This document shows positions 16,844 through 25,198 of a stretch of 64,000 bases of DNA, one piece after another. The notes beneath the pieces were generated by a model that had not been told where the DNA came from, searched no databases, and was given only the letters and a program-made list of their open reading frames with translations. Source of the stretch: Rhodospirillaceae bacterium (GTDB taxonomy: Bacteria > Pseudomonadota > Alphaproteobacteria > UBA8366). Positions within the stretch are counted from its first letter, which is position 1. Every line of letters starts with the position of its first letter. The stretch is from the NCBI GenBank assembly GCA_002722095.1, contig PBKG01000006.1, forward strand, positions 164,669 to 228,668, in the 5' to 3' direction. Both the position numbers and the translations under genes were made by a program.

Positions 16844-17788
16844 TTACTCCGCGGCAGCTTCGCCGGTCCAAGCCGAAACGACCGGCTCACCCTTGATTAA
16901 CGTACGATGCATTACCCGCGGCGAGGCGGGGTTTACTGCAGTCCGCCGATGCATCACCGCACGATTGTCCCACATGACGAGATCGCCCGGGGTCCAGTCC
17001 TGCACCCAAACGTATTTTTCGTTGGTCGCGTGGGCCCAAAGGCGGTCCATCAATTCTTCACCCTCGTCGCCGGGGATTTCCACGATATAGGTGGACGGAT
17101 AATCCCAGCGGCGGCCAAGGAACAAGGCACGCTTGCCGCTTGGCGGGTGAATGCGCACAACCGGATGAACCGGCCCCTCGATCTCCGCCTGGGTCTCCGG
17201 CGCGCTCAGGCCTAAATGAACCTTGTTGGCCGTATTGCGTGAACCATCATGCATCATATGTTTGCCTTCGATGGTCTGCTTAAGATCGTCCGGCAATTCC
17301 TCATAGGCAAGGATCTGGTTGCAGAACATGGTCTGCCCCGATCCGTCGATGGGAATCTTCTGACCCCAAAGCAAGGTCGCGGTAGGCGGGACCTCTACAT
17401 AGGTATTGTCCGAATGCCAGCGGAGCTCATAGGCACCATTGCCGCGCGGGGTCGCGCTCGGTTTTCCGTCGAAGTCGAGATTGGTGACGTAGTTTATCCG
17501 GGGGTCCTTGGTATTATTTTTCGAATGTTCGCCGAAGCCCATCTTCCGCCGGCGCATGCGCGCCCCACTCGGCTGCTGACCGCCCCAATAGTCAGAGAGT
17601 GCGAGCAATTTTTCGTCGGGCAGTTCCTGGCCCGGAAATCTTAGCACCAGATGCTCGGCCCAGATTTCGTTGAGACGCTCGAGGACTTCGTCTGTCAGCG
17701 GCTGAGACAAATCAATGCCAACCACATCGGCGCCAAGTGCAGCGCCGGTCGGCGTGACTTCGATGGCTTCGACGCTATTGGCGCTCAT
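16844..17788 (-). CDS. TauD/TfdA family dioxygenase, array A member 2
   Basis: 314 residues from ATG 17788, with TAGGAGATCCG in front; the open frame runs on to 17914 within the upstream gene. H125, D127 (RWHSDNTY) and H280 (VMHRRT). Basic lid GARMRRRKMGFGEHSKNN. Unusual substitution: the VLLFRDQ strand is LVLRFPGQ, so the Arg-x-Gln motif of the second core strand is Pro-Gly-Gln. RRWDYPSTYIVEI as in 15881. Tail GEAAAE. Confidence 0.92.
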   Translation of the reverse strand: MSANSVEAIEVTPTGAALGADVVGIDLSQPLTDEVLERLNEIWAEHLVLRFPGQELPDEKLLALSDYWGGQQPSGARMRRRKMGFGEHSKNNTKDPRINYVTNLDFDGKPSATPRGNGAYELRWHSDNTYVEVPPTATLLWGQKIPIDGSGQTMFCNQILAYEELPDDLKQTIEGKHMMHDGSRNTANKVHLGLSAPETQAEIEGPVHPVVRIHPPSGKRALFLGRRWDYPSTYIVEIPGDEGEELMDRLWAHATNEKYVWVQDWTPGDLVMWDNRAVMHRRTAVNPASPRVMHRTLIKGEPVVSAWTGEAAAE

Positions 17789-17796
17789 CGGATCTC

Positions 17797-18753
17797 CTAT
17801 TCCGCCGCCGCCTGGTTGCCCCAGGCCGAAATGATCGGCTCGCCTTTTACCAACGCCCGATGCATCACCCGTGCTTGCGTGTGGTCCACCGGATTGCGTT
17901 GATGCATGGTGCAACGGTTGTCCCAGAGAATGAGATCATGGGGCTGCCAATCATGAGTCCATTTAAGGTGATCTTGGGTCGCATGGGCCCAGAGCTGTTC
18001 CAGCACCGCATCGCCATCCTCATCGGGCATTTCAGCAATATAACTCGATTTACCCTCGTAGCGCCGGCCGAGGAATAGGCACTTTCGACCAGTCAACGGA
18101 TGAATGCGCACGATGGGGTGAGCCGGGCCGGTGATTTCTTCGCGGCTTTCCGGTTCTTGCGCGGTCGGACGCAGTTTGCCGGCGGTATTGCGAAGATTGT
18201 CGTGACAAATATGCTTGCCTTCGATCAATTCTTTGAGTTCGTCAGACAGCTCGTCATAGGCTTGGTATTGGTTGTTGAAGGAGGTTTCGCCGCCACCGTT
18301 TGTGGGCACGATCTCGGACCAAAGAAGCGTCCCGCTCGGCGGCACGTCCACATAGGAATTGTCCGTGTGCCAGTACGCCTCCAAACTGCCGATACCTTCG
18401 GTTTCCTTGGTCGGTTTACCGTTTTTGTCGAGATTCGAAACCAGGCTGATTCCTGCCTTCTTGGCCACCCGGTGGCTTTCGCCAGCCTTAAATCCCGCTT
18501 TCAGAAAAAACGCTCTGCTGCCCGCCACTTGCTGCCCGCCAAACAAATCGGCGACACCGAGAATATCATCGTCGGATAACTTCTGATTGCGGAACAAAAG
18601 CACCAAATATTCGCCCCATAGCTCGACCAGCCTGCCCTTGACATCGTCCGGTACCGGCCGAGTGAGGTCCAGACCTCGAACTTCCACTCCCAAAGGCGCT
18701 TCTGCGGGCACAACTTCGATGGAATCGACGGTATTTTCAGCCTCTGCCGCCAT
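17797..18753 (-). CDS. TauD/TfdA family dioxygenase, array A member 1 (first)
   Basis: 318 residues from ATG 18753 behind AGGAGAACGTCC; an ATG 15 nt earlier lacks a site. H129, D131 (YWHTDNSY) and H284 (TMHQRN). Lid SRAFFLKAGFKAGESHRVAKK. FLGRRYEGKSSYIAEM carries a Lys where sisters have WP/YP. As the promoter-proximal gene it is likely the most expressed of the 12; the 137-nt space upstream, shared with the divergent oxidoreductase, should hold the operon promoter. Tail NQAAAE. Confidence 0.92.
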   Translation of the reverse strand: MAAEAENTVDSIEVVPAEAPLGVEVRGLDLTRPVPDDVKGRLVELWGEYLVLLFRNQKLSDDDILGVADLFGGQQVAGSRAFFLKAGFKAGESHRVAKKAGISLVSNLDKNGKPTKETEGIGSLEAYWHTDNSYVDVPPSGTLLWSEIVPTNGGGETSFNNQYQAYDELSDELKELIEGKHICHDNLRNTAGKLRPTAQEPESREEITGPAHPIVRIHPLTGRKCLFLGRRYEGKSSYIAEMPDEDGDAVLEQLWAHATQDHLKWTHDWQPHDLILWDNRCTMHQRNPVDHTQARVMHRALVKGEPIISAWGNQAAAE

Positions 18754-18890
18754 GGACGTTCTCCTCATATGTCTTGCGGATACTACCCGCGGGTCATCTG
18801 AATTAACCGCTCTGGCGCCGCAACTTTTATTGTCAAAGAATGTACTATTTAATCACGATTCGAGACCCATAACCAGTCAGCGAGGAACCA
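18754..18890. promoter_or_regulatory. divergent promoter space for the 12-dioxygenase operon and the quinone oxidoreductase gene
   Basis: 137 nt without a gene. On the - strand a perfect TTGACA occurs at 18836-18831 in an AT-rich patch (18825-18865), a plausible -35 element for the dioxygenase array, though no convincing -10 hexamer follows at 16-18 nt. CCGCGGG at 18787-18793 is a small palindrome. No extended operator repeat is evident. Assigned mostly from position. Confidence 0.35.
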
Positions 18891-19889
18891 ATGCGAGCCT
18901 TGGAAGTATTGGAATTCGGCGGCCCGGAAATGCTTCAGGTGCGCGATGTACCGGTCCCCGAACCGGGCGATGACGAAGTCCTGGTGAAGACCGCCTATGC
19001 GGGGGTGAATTTCACCGATATCTACCGCGCCCGGGGCGATTACAAGGATTCACCCACCTATCCGACCCCGCTTCCCTATCGGCTGGGCGTCGAAGGTTGC
19101 GGTTGGATTGAGGCGGCGGGAAAAGACGTTACTCAAGTTAAAGAGGGCGACAGGGTCGCATTCACCCGAGTTCACGGAAGTCAGGCTGACTATGCGGCGA
19201 TTCCGGCGATCCGGGCGACTAAATTGCCCGACGACGTGTCGTTCCAACAGGGAATCGCGGTCATGTCCCACGGCATTACCGCCCACTATCTGGCTCATGA
19301 CGCCTATCCAATTGATAATACGAGTAAATGTTTGATCCATGCGGCGGCCGGCGGAGTCGGGCAAATCCTCGTGCAATTAGCCAAAAAACAGGGCGCGGAA
19401 GTATTCGCCACCGTCGGCAGCGCCGAAAAGGTGGAGATCGCCAAAAGTCGCGGTGCCGATCACGTGATCGAATATTCGGAAGTGAACTTTCGCGACGAGG
19501 TAATGCGTCTCACCGACGGCGGGGGCGTCGATGTGGTCTATGATTCGGTCGGTAAAGACACGCTCATCAAATCACTGAACTCACTAAGAAAACGTGGATA
19601 TTGCGTCCTCTACGGCCATGCGTCGGGAAAGGTAGAGAATTTCGATCTACTGGAGCTCGCCGAAGCCGGATCGGTCTTTATCACACGGCCGCATCTGCAA
19701 CATTACGTACCCACGGAAGAAGCCTACCAAGCCCGGGCGCAAGATCTGCTGAATTGGCTGCGAGACGGCAGCATTCAGGTCACCATCGATAAAATCTATC
19801 CGCTTGAGCAAGCGGCGGATGCGGTAGGGCGGCTCATAAACCGGCAGAGCAAGGGAAAAATCTTGTATGAGCTGGCGGGAGAGGGTTAA
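18891..19889 (+). CDS. zinc-independent medium-chain dehydrogenase / quinone oxidoreductase
   Basis: 332 residues. GroES-like N-terminal half (1-120) with LEFGGPEMLQV and YRLGVEGCGWIEAAG, then a Rossmann domain with HAAAGGVGQILVQLAKKQGA (about 145-165) and GADHVIEY. The zinc-binding Cys/His set of alcohol dehydrogenases is absent, which with the AAGGVG motif points to the NADPH:quinone/enone reductase group. RBS AGCGAGGAACC before ATG 18891. It is divergent from the dioxygenase array and could reduce an unsaturated product; the substrate is not predictable. Confidence 0.9.
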   Translation: MRALEVLEFGGPEMLQVRDVPVPEPGDDEVLVKTAYAGVNFTDIYRARGDYKDSPTYPTPLPYRLGVEGCGWIEAAGKDVTQVKEGDRVAFTRVHGSQADYAAIPAIRATKLPDDVSFQQGIAVMSHGITAHYLAHDAYPIDNTSKCLIHAAAGGVGQILVQLAKKQGAEVFATVGSAEKVEIAKSRGADHVIEYSEVNFRDEVMRLTDGGGVDVVYDSVGKDTLIKSLNSLRKRGYCVLYGHASGKVENFDLLELAEAGSVFITRPHLQHYVPTEEAYQARAQDLLNWLRDGSIQVTIDKIYPLEQAADAVGRLINRQSKGKILYELAGEG

Positions 19890-19909
19890 GCCGCCCGCAA
19901 TATGGCGGC
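19890..19909. terminator. weak stem-loop after the quinone oxidoreductase gene
   Basis: GCCGCC-(8)-GGCGGC starts one base after the + strand stop codon at 19887-19889 and lies 7 nt before the convergent stop at 19917. A 6-bp GC stem could end transcription from either side, but there is no T-run, so it may only protect 3' ends. Confidence 0.3.
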
Positions 19910-19916
19910 CGCTACC

Positions 19917-21107
19917 TCAGTGAACACTGTCATTCTTTTCCCGTTCGGCTTTTGCTTCCGCCACCTGTTTTGCCTTGGCGTGCTCGGCTTCCTCGTCGAG
20001 CCCTTCAATCAGCGCCTCGATCCAGTCCCGGCTGATATCTCGGGTGATAAATACGATCCGACTGCGCTCATCTTCATCGGGCCATTTCTCGAGCCAGGCC
20101 ACCGGATGCATCAAATGTTGCACCGCGTGAATCACTGCCGGCCGGCCCGGATGTTCAGTGATGTTGATGATGCCTTTAACCCGAAGCAAATCTTCGCCCC
20201 GATGCTCGAATAAAATCTGCATCAGCATATTGACCGCAAGCACGCTGATCGGTTTCTCGCGGGTGACGCAATAGGCCTGGATGTGATCGTCGTGACGATT
20301 GACGTCGTGATGGTGGTGGTGACCGAAATGATCGTGCCCACCGTGGCTATGATCGTGCTTTTCTCCGTGATCATGTCCATCTCCGTGACGTGCCTGGCCG
20401 ACCGCCTCGAGCGCTTCCTGGGCGAGATAGGCCTCCTCCTTCAACCAACCGGCAACGTCGGAGGTTTTGGTTTCGGGGTTGTAATAGCCGGTGTTGAAAA
20501 GGTCGTTCGGGTCCGCGTCGCCATTCTCGACCTTGATGATCGGGGCCGCTGGGTTGAGATGCTTGAGACGGTCGCGCAACGGCATAACGCTATCGGCGAC
20601 ATCGGTCTTGGTCAGCAGGAGACGGTCGGCGACCGCGGCCTGTTTTACCGCTTCCTTATGGTTGTCGAGCGTTGTCTGCCCGTTGACCCCATCGATTACC
20701 GTCAACACTCCGTCGAGCTTGAAGCAATCGATCAACGTCGGATCGTTGAGCAAGGTATGGATAATCGGCGCCGGATCCGCGAGTCCGGTCGTCTCGACGA
20801 CGACGCGCTTGAATCGAGGAATGTCCCCGCTTTCGCGTTTTTCATAGAGTCGTCGCATTGTTTCCAGCAAATCGCCACGCACGGTGCAACAAAGGCAGCC
20901 GGAATCGAGCTGAACGATATTTTCCTCAGTGCTTTCGAGCAAATGATGATCGAGCCCGATTTCGCCGAATTCGTTGATCACCACGGCAGTGTCTGACAGC
21001 TCCGGCTTTTTCAGGAGCGATGCCAGCAAGGTCGTCTTGCCGCTTCCGAGAAAACCCGTCAGCACGGAAACCGAGATCAGTTCTTCGGGAGGCACGTGCT
21101 TGGACAA
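19917..21107 (-). CDS. CobW/COG0523-family GTPase metal chaperone
   Basis: About 396 residues from TTG 21107 (SKHVPPEELISVSV...), which lies 2 nt after the stop of the upstream molybdenum hydroxylase gene; a GTG 12 nt later is an alternative. Walker A GFLGSGKTT (about 18-26), the family hallmark CLCC (71-74, GCLCCTV), a GTPase-type TKTD segment and a very His/Asp-rich linker (about 240-275, over 15 His), followed by the CobW C-terminal domain. These proteins deliver Zn, Co or other metals with GTP hydrolysis. Possible clients nearby are the cobalt-type nitrile hydratase and the molybdenum enzyme. Cytosolic. Confidence 0.9.
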   Translation of the reverse strand: MSKHVPPEELISVSVLTGFLGSGKTTLLASLLKKPELSDTAVVINEFGEIGLDHHLLESTEENIVQLDSGCLCCTVRGDLLETMRRLYEKRESGDIPRFKRVVVETTGLADPAPIIHTLLNDPTLIDCFKLDGVLTVIDGVNGQTTLDNHKEAVKQAAVADRLLLTKTDVADSVMPLRDRLKHLNPAAPIIKVENGDADPNDLFNTGYYNPETKTSDVAGWLKEEAYLAQEALEAVGQARHGDGHDHGEKHDHSHGGHDHFGHHHHHDVNRHDDHIQAYCVTREKPISVLAVNMLMQILFEHRGEDLLRVKGIINITEHPGRPAVIHAVQHLMHPVAWLEKWPDEDERSRIVFITRDISRDWIEALIEGLDEEAEHAKAKQVAEAKAEREKNDSVH

Positions 21108-21109
21108 GG

Positions 21110-23443
21110 TCAAACCGTGCCTTTCGCATCTTGAATTGCCCGCCAGACCCGCTCGGGCGTTGTCGGCATATCCAAATGACGAATACCGAGGGGCGCCAAC
21201 GCATTGGCCACAGCATTCGCAACGCATGGCAGGGCGCCGACGGTGCCCGCCTCGCCGGCCCCCTTGATGCCGGTCGGGTTGGTCTTGCACGGCACGGGGT
21301 TCGACCCCACTTCGATCGAGCTGAGATCGTCGGCGCGCGGCATGCAATAATCCATAAAGCTACCGGTCAGGAGCTGGCCGTCTTCATCGTAATGAATATT
21401 TTCAAACAAAACCTGTCCCAACCCTTGGGCAACACCGCCGTGGATTTGACCCTTGAGCAGCAACGGATTGACGACGACACCCACATCGTCGACGACCGAA
21501 TATTTCAGCACGTCGATGGCGCCGGTGTCCGGGTCCACTTCAAGCTCGCAAATATGGGTGCCGTTGGGAAAGGTCTCGGATTCCGGCAAATAGGAATACA
21601 TCTCGTCGAACCCAACCTCCACATCGTGGGGGATTCGGTTCGGCATAAACGACATTTGCGCCACGTCCATAATATCGACCGACCTATCGGTTCCGACGAC
21701 GGTGAATTCACCATCGGCAAATTCGATGTCCTCGACCGCAGCCTCGAGATTATGAGCTGCAATCTTCTTTCCCTTGGCGACAATTTTATCCGACGCAAAG
21801 TAGATCGCCGCACCCCCAAGCTCCGCCGAGCGCGAACCGCCGGTTCCTTCACCCATGGATACCTGATCCGTGTCGCCCTCGATCATCCGTATGCGATCCA
21901 CCGGCACGCCGAGCCGGTCGGACAAAATTTGCTTGAAGGTGGTGTCGTGACCTTGGCCGTGACTGATCGTGCCCATCAACAACAGCACGGAACCCGCCTT
22001 GGTGAACCTAATCTCCGCATGCTCGAACCGCCGCCGCCCGCCTGCCTGTTCGATGGTGTTCGAAATGCCGATACCACGCAATTTTCCGCGGGCTTCCGCC
22101 TCGGACCGGCGGGCCTCGAATCCGGCGTAGTCGGACATTTCGAGCGCCATATCGAGACCCTTTTCGAAATCGCCGGAATCGTAATTGAAGGACAACGGGG
22201 TTTGATAGGGAAAAGCATCTTTCGGAATCAAATTTCGCCGCCGCAACTCCGCCGGATCGACATCGAGTTCATACGCGGCGAGATCGATCAGGCGTTCGAT
22301 GATATAGGCCGCTTCGGGACGCCCGGCCCCGCGATAGGGCGCTGTGCTGGCGGTGTTGGTCAGCACCGCATCCACATGCACATGCATCGCCTCGGTCGTA
22401 TAGGTGCCCGCCATGGTGCCGAGATTGCCGATCGGCGGATTGGGGCCGCGGGAGGCGACATATGCGCCGAGATTAGCCAGCGTCTTGCAGCGTACTCCTA
22501 GGAACTTGCCGTCTTTATCAAGCGCCAGCGCGGCTTCGCTAACGTTATCGCGGGCATGGGTGTCGCTGATGAAGGACTCCGATCGCGGCGCATACCACTT
22601 GACCGGTCTGCCCAGACGTTTCGCCGCCCACAGCACCAGTACATATTCGGGATAGGTGCCGCCTTTCATGCCGAAACTGCCACCGACATCGTCGGCAATG
22701 ATACGGAACAGATATTCCGGCTCGCCGAAGATGTTCTCGGCGAGGTCCGCACGGATATTATGGGGCTGTTGTAGACCGGTATGGAGAACATAGCGGCCTT
22801 CATGCTTATCAAACTCACCGATGCAACCGCGATTTTCCATCGAATTGGTGGACACCCGGCTAATGACAAAGTTCTGCTCGATTATCACATCGGCTTTGGC
22901 GAAAGCGGCTTCGGTCGCCGCGGCATCCCCGACCTCATGGGAAAAAGAAACATTGTCCGGGCATTCGTCCCATACCGGCACCGCGTCGGCACTCACCGCT
23001 TCCGCAGTCCCGATCATCACCGGCAACGGCTCGTAATCCACCTCGATCAGTTCCGCTGCATCCTTGGCCTGGTTCAGCGTATCGGCGACGACGAACGCAA
23101 TCTGATCGCCGACGCATCGAACCTTATCCGTGACCAGCGCCGGGCGGGGAGGACGAAAGATCGGCGATCCGTCGGTGCGTTTGGCTCCGCCGAAATCGGT
23201 AATGATCCCTTGCAAACCTTCGGCTTCGAAATCCGCACCGGTCAAAACCAATTGCACCCCGGGAGCCGCTTCGGCGACGGTGGTGTCGATACTCTTGATC
23301 GTCGCATGGGCGAAGGGCGAGCGGAGAATGTAGCCATAGGCCATATCGGCAAGCCGGATATCATCCACGTAGCGCCCGGCGCCTTTCAATAGGCGCGGAT
23401 CTTCCGTGCGCGGTACCGCTTGCCCGATGGCGTAACGAACCAT
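21110..23443 (-). CDS. xanthine dehydrogenase/CoxL-family molybdopterin-binding subunit
   Basis: 777 residues, full length for the large subunit. N-terminal Ald_Xan_dh a/b hammerhead (about 15-125, RTEDPRLLKGAGRYVDD) and the two molybdopterin-binding halves with GGSFGMKGG (about 255), APYRGAGRPEA (about 370) and the catalytic Glu in GIKGAGEAGTVGAL near the C-terminus. The AYRCSFR active loop of true CO dehydrogenase is missing, so it is a form II/other hydroxylase. The FAD and 2Fe-2S subunits normally encoded beside it are absent from this window. Co-transcribed with the CobW-type GTPase. Confidence 0.92.
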   Translation of the reverse strand: MVRYAIGQAVPRTEDPRLLKGAGRYVDDIRLADMAYGYILRSPFAHATIKSIDTTVAEAAPGVQLVLTGADFEAEGLQGIITDFGGAKRTDGSPIFRPPRPALVTDKVRCVGDQIAFVVADTLNQAKDAAELIEVDYEPLPVMIGTAEAVSADAVPVWDECPDNVSFSHEVGDAAATEAAFAKADVIIEQNFVISRVSTNSMENRGCIGEFDKHEGRYVLHTGLQQPHNIRADLAENIFGEPEYLFRIIADDVGGSFGMKGGTYPEYVLVLWAAKRLGRPVKWYAPRSESFISDTHARDNVSEAALALDKDGKFLGVRCKTLANLGAYVASRGPNPPIGNLGTMAGTYTTEAMHVHVDAVLTNTASTAPYRGAGRPEAAYIIERLIDLAAYELDVDPAELRRRNLIPKDAFPYQTPLSFNYDSGDFEKGLDMALEMSDYAGFEARRSEAEARGKLRGIGISNTIEQAGGRRRFEHAEIRFTKAGSVLLLMGTISHGQGHDTTFKQILSDRLGVPVDRIRMIEGDTDQVSMGEGTGGSRSAELGGAAIYFASDKIVAKGKKIAAHNLEAAVEDIEFADGEFTVVGTDRSVDIMDVAQMSFMPNRIPHDVEVGFDEMYSYLPESETFPNGTHICELEVDPDTGAIDVLKYSVVDDVGVVVNPLLLKGQIHGGVAQGLGQVLFENIHYDEDGQLLTGSFMDYCMPRADDLSSIEVGSNPVPCKTNPTGIKGAGEAGTVGALPCVANAVANALAPLGIRHLDMPTTPERVWRAIQDAKGTV

Positions 23444-23547
23444 GATTTCCCCGCTGTCCGATTTCTCCGCTATAGTGCGGCGCTTCTAGTCCTTTAGCGA
23501 TAGCAAATGCAACCCAGCCCTACAATGCGCAACGGCGCGCTCTACCG

Positions 23548-24330
23548 ATGACCGGCGCCGAACCCATCTATACCGAAATTTCGCTGCTTACCTACGGCGT
23601 GATTGCGCTTGCCGCCTTCGTCGGCGCGGTACTGGCATCGATGAGCGGCACCGGATCGAGCCTGTTGCTGGCCCCGGTGCTGGTGCCGGTATTCGGCGTT
23701 AAGGCGCTGCTGCCGATAATCGCGGTCGGGTCGCTTTTCGGCAATATCGCCCGGGCATGGGTTTACCGCGAATGGATCGATCGAAAGACGTGTTTGAAAA
23801 TCAGCATTTTTTGCGTTCCGGGCGTTATCTTTGGCGTTTTGATCTACGATTGGCTGGACCAACGGACGCTACTCGCGGTGATCGGCGCATTCATGATTCT
23901 GTCGGTTCCGGTGCGACGTTGGTCGGACCATCTGGAAATCAAACCGAGTAACCGCGGCATGATCGGGGGCAGCCTCGGTTATGGCGTGATCGCAGGCGCG
24001 CTGCCTTCGGGTGGGGTGGTGCTGGTTGCGATGCTGCTTGGATTCGGCTTGCGGGGCGGGGCGGTGCTTGGCACGGACTCGGTTATTTCGATCGTCACCA
24101 ACCTCGCCCGTGTCGGCGGGTTCGGCTCGGTCGATCTGCTGAACGAGCAATATCTCATCCTCGGCCTTCTGATCGGCGCCGCCAACATCCCTGCAGCGCT
24201 GGTGGCGCGGTTCCTGGTCACGCGCATGGGCCTTAAACTGCATACGGTGCTGCTCGACGGCATCGTGACCTTGACCGGAATTTATTTCATCTACCAAGCT
24301 GTGCGTGCGTGGCTGTACCCGGCAACGTGA
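23548..24330 (+). CDS. TauE/SafE family membrane transporter
   Basis: 260 residues, about eight hydrophobic segments, with the family's Gly/Ser-rich first repeat (MSGTGSSLLLAPVLVP) and second repeat (IAGALPSGGVVLVAML). TauE/SafE proteins export sulfite, sulfoacetate or related anions or take up other organic acids. It is divergent from the molybdenum hydroxylase gene and followed after 22 nt by a TIM-barrel enzyme, suggesting a two-gene operon. It is less similar to the three tandem TauE/SafE genes at 38185-40578 than they are to one another. Confidence 0.88.
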   Translation: MTGAEPIYTEISLLTYGVIALAAFVGAVLASMSGTGSSLLLAPVLVPVFGVKALLPIIAVGSLFGNIARAWVYREWIDRKTCLKISIFCVPGVIFGVLIYDWLDQRTLLAVIGAFMILSVPVRRWSDHLEIKPSNRGMIGGSLGYGVIAGALPSGGVVLVAMLLGFGLRGGAVLGTDSVISIVTNLARVGGFGSVDLLNEQYLILGLLIGAANIPAALVARFLVTRMGLKLHTVLLDGIVTLTGIYFIYQAVRAWLYPAT

Positions 24331-24352
24331 CAGAACTTCAGGAGGTCACCGA

Positions 24353-25198
24353 ATGAGGATTCGTGACCGCATCGGCATCGATATCGGCGCCAAAATGCCT
24401 GTCGAACAAGGCATCGATTGGGCTCATCGGCACGAGGTTCGATACATAGATTTCCGCATCGACACCTCACCTGTTTCTTTCGATGAAATGACACCTGCGC
24501 GTTGCGCCGCAATCAAGGACACGCTTGCCGAAACCGGAATCGCGATGGGGCTGCATACACTTTCCGCGGTTAATATCGCCGAGTTTTCACCGCATCTTTC
24601 GGAAGCCGCCGACGCATACCTTCGCTCCTACATCGACATCGCCAAGGCAACTGGCGCCGGCTGGGTGGAAATTCACGCTGGGCTCCATTTTACCGACGAC
24701 AAAGTTCAGCGGATGGGAGCAAGCCTGGAGCGTATCAAGCGAACGGTGGGCTATGCCGAGGAAAAAGACGTAACGCTGCTATTGGAAAACCTAAACTGGG
24801 AGCCGGATCATGCGGAGGTTCACTATCTCGCGCACAATCTGGAGGAGTGTCACTTCTATTTCGACGCGATCGATTCCCCCCATCTTCGCTGGGCTTTCAC
24901 GATAAATCACGCGGACCTGTTACCCGTTGGCATCGACGGCTTCATCGACGGAATGGATTTATCGCGCTGCGACGAAGTACGAGTTGCCGACAGTCACGGA
25001 GAATATGAGGAGCATCTACCGCCAGGCGAGGGGCGGATCGACTGGCAGCATGCGTTCGACCTGCTGGAGAACCACCCGGAGTTCGACGCTCACTATATGT
25101 GCGCGTTCGGCTCGCTCGAAGTGATGCTGCAAGGCCGCGAATATCTGGCCAAGGAAGCGGAAACGGCTCTTAGAAAATCAAAGTCAAAACCCGTATAG
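24353..25198 (+). CDS. sugar phosphate isomerase/epimerase family (xylose isomerase-like TIM barrel)
   Basis: 281 residues from ATG 24353 behind the ideal AGGAGGTCACCGA site. AP-endonuclease family 2 barrel: VEIHAGLHFTDD (about 100-111), LLLENLNWEPDHAEVHYL (about 142-159), INHADLL (about 184-190) and VADSHGEYEEHLPPGEGRIDW (about 209) contain the expected metal-binding Glu, Asp/His and Glu. Family members isomerise sugars or inositol derivatives. The last 15 nt overlap the convergent amidohydrolase gene. Confidence 0.85.
   Translation: MRIRDRIGIDIGAKMPVEQGIDWAHRHEVRYIDFRIDTSPVSFDEMTPARCAAIKDTLAETGIAMGLHTLSAVNIAEFSPHLSEAADAYLRSYIDIAKATGAGWVEIHAGLHFTDDKVQRMGASLERIKRTVGYAEEKDVTLLLENLNWEPDHAEVHYLAHNLEECHFYFDAIDSPHLRWAFTINHADLLPVGIDGFIDGMDLSRCDEVRVADSHGEYEEHLPPGEGRIDWQHAFDLLENHPEFDAHYMCAFGSLEVMLQGREYLAKEAETALRKSKSKPV

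Noticed and set aside
7231..18753. possible CRISPR or satellite-like repeat because similar segments recur about every 960 nt
   Set aside because: The recurring segments are conserved codons of paralogous dioxygenases (HTDNSY, WDNR..MHRR, ribosome sites), not repeats with spacers.
20283..20996. + strand frame rich in Val/Met
   Set aside because: It is the complement of the His-rich loop of the CobW-family gene, which explains its composition.
21020..22501. 493-codon + strand open frame
   Set aside because: It lies wholly antisense to the CoxL-type and CobW genes, both with clear motifs; its translation has no domain character.
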